A DNA stretch of 10,709 nucleotides from Capsaspora owczarzaki ATCC 30864 (Eukaryota; Opisthokonta; Filasterea), in contig NW_011887305.1 in the NCBI RefSeq assembly GCF_000151315.2, positions 35,867 to 46,575 of the forward strand, written 5' to 3'. This document shows, piece by piece, positions 7,059-10,709 of the stretch. Numbering within the stretch: the stretch's first letter is position 1; the number at the start of each line of letters is the position of its first letter. The notes below the pieces were generated by a model that saw nothing but the letters and a program-made list of their open reading frames with translations, did not search any database and was not told where the DNA came from. The translations under genes were made by a program, and so were the position numbers.

Positions 7059-7337
7059 TTTGAAGCAAAGTGGATTTGCAGAATGACTGAGACAGGCTCA
7101 GAGATACTATTATGTGTCAAAGTCGAGATCGCTAACAACCTCTACCAGGGTACAGGAAGAGAGAAACCTACTACAGAATGTTCAGATGAGAATACAATTG
7201 CTCTCTATTGATCCATGTACTGCCTTGGCGCATCAGCATGACAATCGTAAAGAACAACAACAATAAGACACAATTAAATTTAGCTGCCACACACATGGCA
7301 AACCAGAGATAAATGAACAAAGAACAAAAAAAAGGTG
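7059..7337. other. Spacer: 5' flank of the GRAMD4 homologue and 3' flank of the SLC35E1 homologue
   Basis: Both genes read leftward, so this 279-base stretch must hold the 3' end of the transporter gene and the promoter of the next. It is AT-rich near 7250-7340, with ATTTAATTG on the minus strand but no AATAAA. No coding signal is seen. Confidence 0.6.
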
Positions 7338-9122
7338 TTAAGTCGAGACAAGCAGTGTTTTCGGTTCGTGCGAACCAAACCCACCGCTGGAGTAGCTGCC
7401 GCCAGCGCCGTTCATGCGCGGAGTTGCACTATTGGCGCCCATACTGTTGGCGCTTGCGCTGACGCTTGGCCGTAGATACGGCTCGTACGCGTGATTGGAG
7501 CCGCCGTGCAGATACGACGACGATGACGACGACATGCCGACGGATGCTCCCGAGGAAGCCGTGGCGGCTGATGATGATGCCGATGAGGCCGCTGCTGCAG
7601 CCGCCGCGGCTGCTGTCACTGTTGGAAACCCACTCGCGCCATTCGAATTGTACTGCAGATGGCTGGCATAGTGCTGCTGTGCTTGCAATCCAAAGTTCGA
7701 GTCGGCCTTGAGCCCGTGCCAGACAGAGTAGGAGTGCTCTTGCCGATCAAGCATGGTGAGCGGAATGTCAGAGGATGGTGTTTGCGTGAGCAGTGCAGAG
7801 CTGATGGCGGCGGTGTCGGCATCCATGCGAAGCGTGGGCCCGTCGCTGCCTCCGCGCTTGTGGTGCGTCGGTAGCTTGCTGCTCGAGTCGCCCATGCCTT
7901 CGAGCTTGGCCTTGTTGTACAGACCGACGCCCAGAATGGCCAAGAACATGCCCAACACGTTTGCCCACGTGACTGGATTGCGGAAGGTAAACAAGCCCGC
8001 CGCAATGATGACAATGCGCTTGGAGTTGTTGGCGACAGAGTAGCTGACGGGCGAGACAATAAACAGGAGCGAGAAGGCTGTGATGCTCTGTGCAAAGTTA
8101 CATAGACCGTCGATGGTGAGCTGGCCCAGCAGATACGGGACTGAGATGCCGGCAGCGTCGACCTCGGCGGTGCCGTGCATGAACGTGTCCTCGGCGTGGC
8201 CCGACGCGGCAATGAGCCGCTCCGACTCGGACGACGAGTACCAGTGCATGATGGCGCGTGCGTCCGTCACAAGCCAGATTGGCACGATAATCAAGCACGA
8301 CACGAGCGACGTGTAGTAGAGCAGGTTGAAGTGATCAAACTTTTTTTCCTTGAAGAGCTTTTTCGAGTAAATGTTTTGCAGCGACAGAATCATCATGGAA
8401 AAGATGGCGGCGAGCATGCCGATAAAGTTGAACTCGAGCTCCGTCACGGTGGCCAGCAGAACGCCCAGAATGATGGGCACGAGCGAAATGTAGGTTTTCA
8501 TCGAGTGTCGTTCCCGCAGGATGAGCACCGAGAAGATGACTGCGAAAATGGGTGCTATTGCTTTGACTGGGAGTGAGTTTGGGGGAAGGGAGGAAGAGGG
8601 AGGAAAGAATACACAACAAAAAACAAAAAGGTGAGTGCCAAAAGAACCAAAAAAAACTTTGTGCACCAACCGCAATGCAACGCACGTACTCGTATGCGCA
8701 TAGGACACCGGAACGAGCCACAGGGAGACGTGGGAGGAGATGGAGGTGAGAATCTTGGCGAGGGAGAGGGGCAGGATGAGGCTGCGGTACTGCGACATGG
8801 AGATTGGCTGGCGGGGGTGCAGGCGGAAGACGTAGAGCGTCAGATACATGCAGAAGGTGATGACGAGCTGCTGCGTCATGGTGACGGTCGTCGGGAAGGG
8901 GAACTTCATGAGGACTGTCTTGCCAACGTTGTTGGTGAGGGCCGACGAGAGAAACCAGAGCACGCAGATGCCGACGACGTGCACGACCGTCTGCCGTGCG
9001 ACTGCCGCGGTCTGTGCGTGAGATCCGCTCGCAGTGCCAATGCCCACCGCTGCATTGTGGCGGTCTAGCTTGGACTGTGAGGCGGACGTCGTGAGCTGGT
9101 GTGGAACTCCGTGGTCGATCAT
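7338..9122 (-). CDS. SLC35E1: SLC35E1-type solute carrier of the TPT/nucleotide-sugar transporter superfamily (2 exons, 553 aa)
   Basis: Exons are 9122-8690 and 8566-7338; the 123-base intron has donor GTACGT and acceptor CTCCCAG. The protein is a polytopic membrane carrier of the drug/metabolite (TPT) fold, with about ten hydrophobic spans between residues 43 and 362. Diagnostic stretches are LWFLSSALTNNVGKTVL (55-71), VPVSYAHTIKAIAP across the splice junction (137-150), ISLVPIILGVLLATVTELEF (171-190), SLQNIYSKKLF (206-216), GLCNFAQSITAFS (298-310), VSPVSYSVANNSKRI (315-329) and FRNPVTWANVLGM (339-351). These match animal SLC35E1; the substrate is not settled for that family. Residues 255-286 form a longer loop. 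The tail after 365 is low-complexity, with an Ala run (463-471), Ser-rich stretches and a Gly/Ser-rich end. The ATG at 9122 is the first in-frame ATG; the frame stays open upstream but only with non-ATG codons, including a basic KRKRK just before it. Likely Golgi/ER membrane. Confidence 0.95.
   Translation of the reverse strand: MIDHGVPHQLTTSASQSKLDRHNAAVGIGTASGSHAQTAAVARQTVVHVVGICVLWFLSSALTNNVGKTVLMKFPFPTTVTMTQQLVITFCMYLTLYVFRLHPRQPISMSQYRSLILPLSLAKILTSISSHVSLWLVPVSYAHTSTCVALRLVHKVFFGSFGTHLFVFCCVFFPPSSSLPPNSLPVKAIAPIFAVIFSVLILRERHSMKTYISLVPIILGVLLATVTELEFNFIGMLAAIFSMMILSLQNIYSKKLFKEKKFDHFNLLYYTSLVSCLIIVPIWLVTDARAIMHWYSSSESERLIAASGHAEDTFMHGTAEVDAAGISVPYLLGQLTIDGLCNFAQSITAFSLLFIVSPVSYSVANNSKRIVIIAAGLFTFRNPVTWANVLGMFLAILGVGLYNKAKLEGMGDSSSKLPTHHKRGGSDGPTLRMDADTAAISSALLTQTPSSDIPLTMLDRQEHSYSVWHGLKADSNFGLQAQQHYASHLQYNSNGASGFPTVTAAAAAAAAASSASSSAATASSGASVGMSSSSSSYLHGGSNHAYEPYLRPSVSASANSMGANSATPRMNGAGGSYSSGGFGSHEPKTLLVST
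8567..8689 (-). other. Stop-free 123-base intron of the SLC35E1 homologue
   Basis: The intron is a multiple of three (41 codons) and has no stop in the reading frame, so an unspliced message would still be translated through. Splicing restores VSYAHT-IKAIAP, which matches the family; the retained form would insert 41 residues rich in Phe and Ser/Pro in the middle of a conserved membrane segment. Confidence 0.85.
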
Positions 9123-9389
9123 CTTCCTTTTGCGTTTCGGAGGCAAAACAGGCAGGTCCAGCAGAAGAGAGCAAACAAGAGGCGTGGGGTGTGTTGTTGG
9201 CAATGAAATGAGCTGCTGGTTCCAAGGCAAAGAGGGTGTGTGTGCGGTTGGTGGTTGGCGATAGATTCGGGTGGAGAACTTGGAAAACTGTCTGAACGGT
9301 GAGCGATGACTGATCTGAAGTGACAAAGCAGATCAACAGCCAAACAAACAAGCAAGTACAAGTTGTTCAGTGAGTGACTTGTTGATATT

Positions 9390-9399
9390 GGGGGGGGGG
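9390..9399. repeat. G10 homopolymer
   Basis: Ten consecutive G on the plus strand, about 270 bases upstream of the transporter ATG. Confidence 0.9.
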
Positions 9400-9564
9400 A
9401 GGACTGCAGTTGTAGCGGAACAAGCCATTAAGCATTAGGGAGAGAGAATGAAGCAGCAATCAAACGGGGGCACTGCCTGCGTCGACTCTCTTGCTTTTAG
9501 AGAATCTGAAGACGGAGCAGCGAGTGTTCCAAGTTGCGTGTGATGCGAGGACACGATTGTGAAT

Positions 9565-9601
9565 GAGCGGGAGAGCGAGAGAGCGAGAGAGCGAGAGAGC
9601 G
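9565..9601. repeat. 8-base GAGAGCGA tandem repeat
   Basis: GAGAGCGA repeats about four times with period eight, flanked by a partial unit. Confidence 0.85.
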
Positions 9602-9718
9602 TCCCCAACAACGATCGAAGCATGAAGACTGCGCTCTCCCAACCCGACTCTCTCCTCTCAAAGGTAGTCTAGGCCCATCAGAATAGAGATGGAAAGTGGA
9701 GATGGAGAGAGATAGATA

Positions 9719-9735
9719 GGAGGAGGAGGAGGAGG
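9719..9735. repeat. (GGA)n microsatellite
   Basis: About five GGA units in a longer purine-rich stretch that begins near 9688. Confidence 0.85.
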
Positions 9736-9952
9736 GGTGATCGAGACTGATCCAGAGCAGAGCAGGTGGGTTGCCAGCACGACAACACGGCTCAATGCAA
9801 ACGCTTCATGATGAGGTTTGTGATTCAGTGATGGAACTTGCTATGAGAGTGAGGGGTGAAGATGAAGATGAAGAAGGGGAAGAGAGAAGAGAGAGTCAAA
9901 CGAGGAACAACGCTGCAGCAGGAGCGCAGTGTGGAAAGTGAGGCGAGCGAAT

Positions 9953-9984
<32 letters not shown>
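9953..9984. repeat. (GA)11 followed by (GACA)n
   Basis: Eleven GA dinucleotides run directly into a short GACA tetranucleotide repeat. Confidence 0.9.
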
Positions 9985-10061
9985 AGCTCCACTCTCAAAG
10001 ACGCCAAAAGTCAATAAACAGACATTCATACTCGCCAATAATAAGAGCACATGATGGACGA

Positions 10062-10072
10062 CCCCCCCCCCC
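10062..10072. repeat. C11 homopolymer
   Basis: Eleven consecutive C on the plus strand inside an otherwise purine-rich region. Confidence 0.9.
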
Positions 10073-10085
10073 AAGACACGGAGAG

Positions 10086-10103
10086 CTGAGCGAGCGAGCG
10101 AGA
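10086..10103. repeat. (GAGC)n tetranucleotide repeat
   Basis: About four GAGC/GCGA units in a row. Confidence 0.8.
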
Positions 10104-10298
10104 GTGAACGCAAGGAAGGGCGAGCGGAGATCAGTCTGCGAGCAACAACATCACGCCCACAAACCACCACCTTCATCTGAGAGTCCGGCTTGAGTTTCAG
10201 TGGAGAGCAGCAGAGGGAGGGAGGTGGGTTTGTGAAGGGGGGAAGGGAGGGGAAGCGGGAAGGGGAAGAAGAGGAGGAGGGGGTTGGTGGGTTGAGCG

Positions 10299-10324
10299 AA
10301 AAAAAAAAAAAAAAAAAAAAAAAA
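10299..10324. repeat. A26 homopolymer
   Basis: Twenty-six consecutive A on the plus strand, following a GGGAAGGGG-type purine tract at about 10207-10285. Confidence 0.9.
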
Positions 10325-10356
10325 GAGACAGCACAGATGGAAGAACCTCCTCCTTC

Positions 10357-10399
10357 AACTCACTCAACTCACTCACTCACTCACTCAGTCTCACTCACC
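10357..10399. repeat. (CTCA)n tetranucleotide repeat
   Basis: ACTCACTCAACTCACTCACT-type units, interrupted twice, extend over about 43 bases. Confidence 0.85.
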
Positions 10400-10421
10400 A
10401 GAAGAGCAGATTCAACAAGAC

Positions 10422-10447
10422 AGAGAGAGAGAGAGAGAGAGAGAGAA
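10422..10447. repeat. (AG)n microsatellite
   Basis: About twelve uninterrupted AG dinucleotides. Confidence 0.9.
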
Positions 10448-10512
10448 ACGAGAAACGAGATTCAGAGGTCGAATGCTTGAAAAGAACGATGAAACGAGAA
10501 CAACGATGATGG

Positions 10513-10568
10513 AAAAAAAAAAAAAAAAAAAAAAAAAACACTCACGGAAAAAAAAAAAAAAAAAAAAA
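10513..10568. repeat. Two long poly-A runs, A26 and A21
   Basis: A26 at 10513-10538 and A21 at 10548-10568 are separated by only nine bases (CACTCACGG). Confidence 0.9.
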
Positions 10569-10709
10569 GAATGAGTGAAAAAGTCATTGATTTTTGACAC
10601 TTTTTGCTTTTTGGCCACGTTGTTTGTGTTTGTTGTTCTCAGCATTGAAGCATAAAAACAAAGTGAAGACAAGAAAATGCAATTTCAATGATACAAAAGA
10701 GAGAAAAAA

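Larger units (their letters stand above)
9123..10709. other. 1.6-kb low-complexity upstream region with no convincing gene
   Basis: This is the 5' flank of the SLC35E1 homologue. From about 9540 to 10580 the plus strand is strongly purine-rich and packed with simple repeats (listed separately). The short open frames on either strand are runs of Ser/Leu/Arg or Glu/Arg dictated by the repeats and do not resemble proteins. The last 130 bases (10580-10709) have ordinary AT-rich composition, and I see no coding signal in them. The promoter and 5'UTR of the transporter gene must lie here, but I cannot place them. Confidence 0.65.

Noticed and set aside
9123-9326. N-terminal extension of the SLC35E1 homologue
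   Set aside because: The frame is open, but the upstream start would be TTG; no ATG exists before 9122 in that frame, and the added residues have no membrane or family features.
8335-9351. Long minus-strand frame of over 330 codons overlapping the transporter exon
   Set aside because: It is an out-of-frame shadow of SLC35E1 exon sequence, with Pro/His/Arg-rich composition and no membrane spans or motifs.
10190-10480. Plus-strand Glu/Lys/Arg-rich frame at the right end
   Set aside because: It is a direct reading of purine, poly-A and CTCA repeats, with no independent support.
1-10709. A new multi-gene defence or biosynthetic system
   Set aside because: The genes are on mixed strands with eukaryotic introns; two are ordinary membrane-protein homologues and the rest are low-complexity proteins without enzymatic domains.

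Overview
This window is nuclear DNA from a eukaryote. Two genes are split by short canonical GT-AG introns, the spacers carry homopolymers and microsatellites, there are no bacterial operon signals, and the proteins have Ala/Ser/Gln-rich low-complexity tails. The gene content fits a unicellular opisthokont. GRAMD4 is best known from animals and their close relatives, and Grg1-like stress proteins are best known from fungi. A filasterean or choanoflagellate-grade holozoan is my guess; no species can be named from the sequence alone.

Layout from left to right: (1) the N-terminal part of an unrecognised minus-strand protein runs off the left edge (1-529). (2) Two minus-strand tandem paralogues (1011-1379 and 1874-2509) encode small hydrophilic helical proteins with a Grg1-like core; the second adds a Gln/Pro/Thr-rich repeat tail. 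(3) A 735-base divergent spacer holds a (TC)n tract and five same-strand GAACGC hexamers. (4) A plus-strand gene (3245-3946) encodes a disordered Gly/Gln/Tyr-rich protein. (5) A ten-exon minus-strand gene (7058-4333) encodes a 550-residue GRAMD4 homologue; all ten exons could be joined in frame. (6) A two-exon minus-strand gene (9122-7338) encodes a 553-residue SLC35E1-type member of the triose-phosphate/nucleotide-sugar transporter superfamily. (7) About 1.6 kb upstream of it is simple-sequence DNA, purine-rich on the plus strand, with no convincing gene.

The two right-hand genes look like ordinary endomembrane housekeeping genes. GRAMD4-type proteins sit in ER/mitochondria-associated membranes, and SLC35E1-type carriers in Golgi/ER membranes. 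The left half is more unusual: three neighbouring genes for very hydrophilic, low-complexity proteins, two of them duplicates of each other, which looks like a small stress-protectant (hydrophilin-like) cluster. Grouping them as a functional unit is inference. I found no RNA genes, CRISPR arrays or complete mobile elements; the left-edge gene could be a retroelement ORF1, but this is weakly supported.
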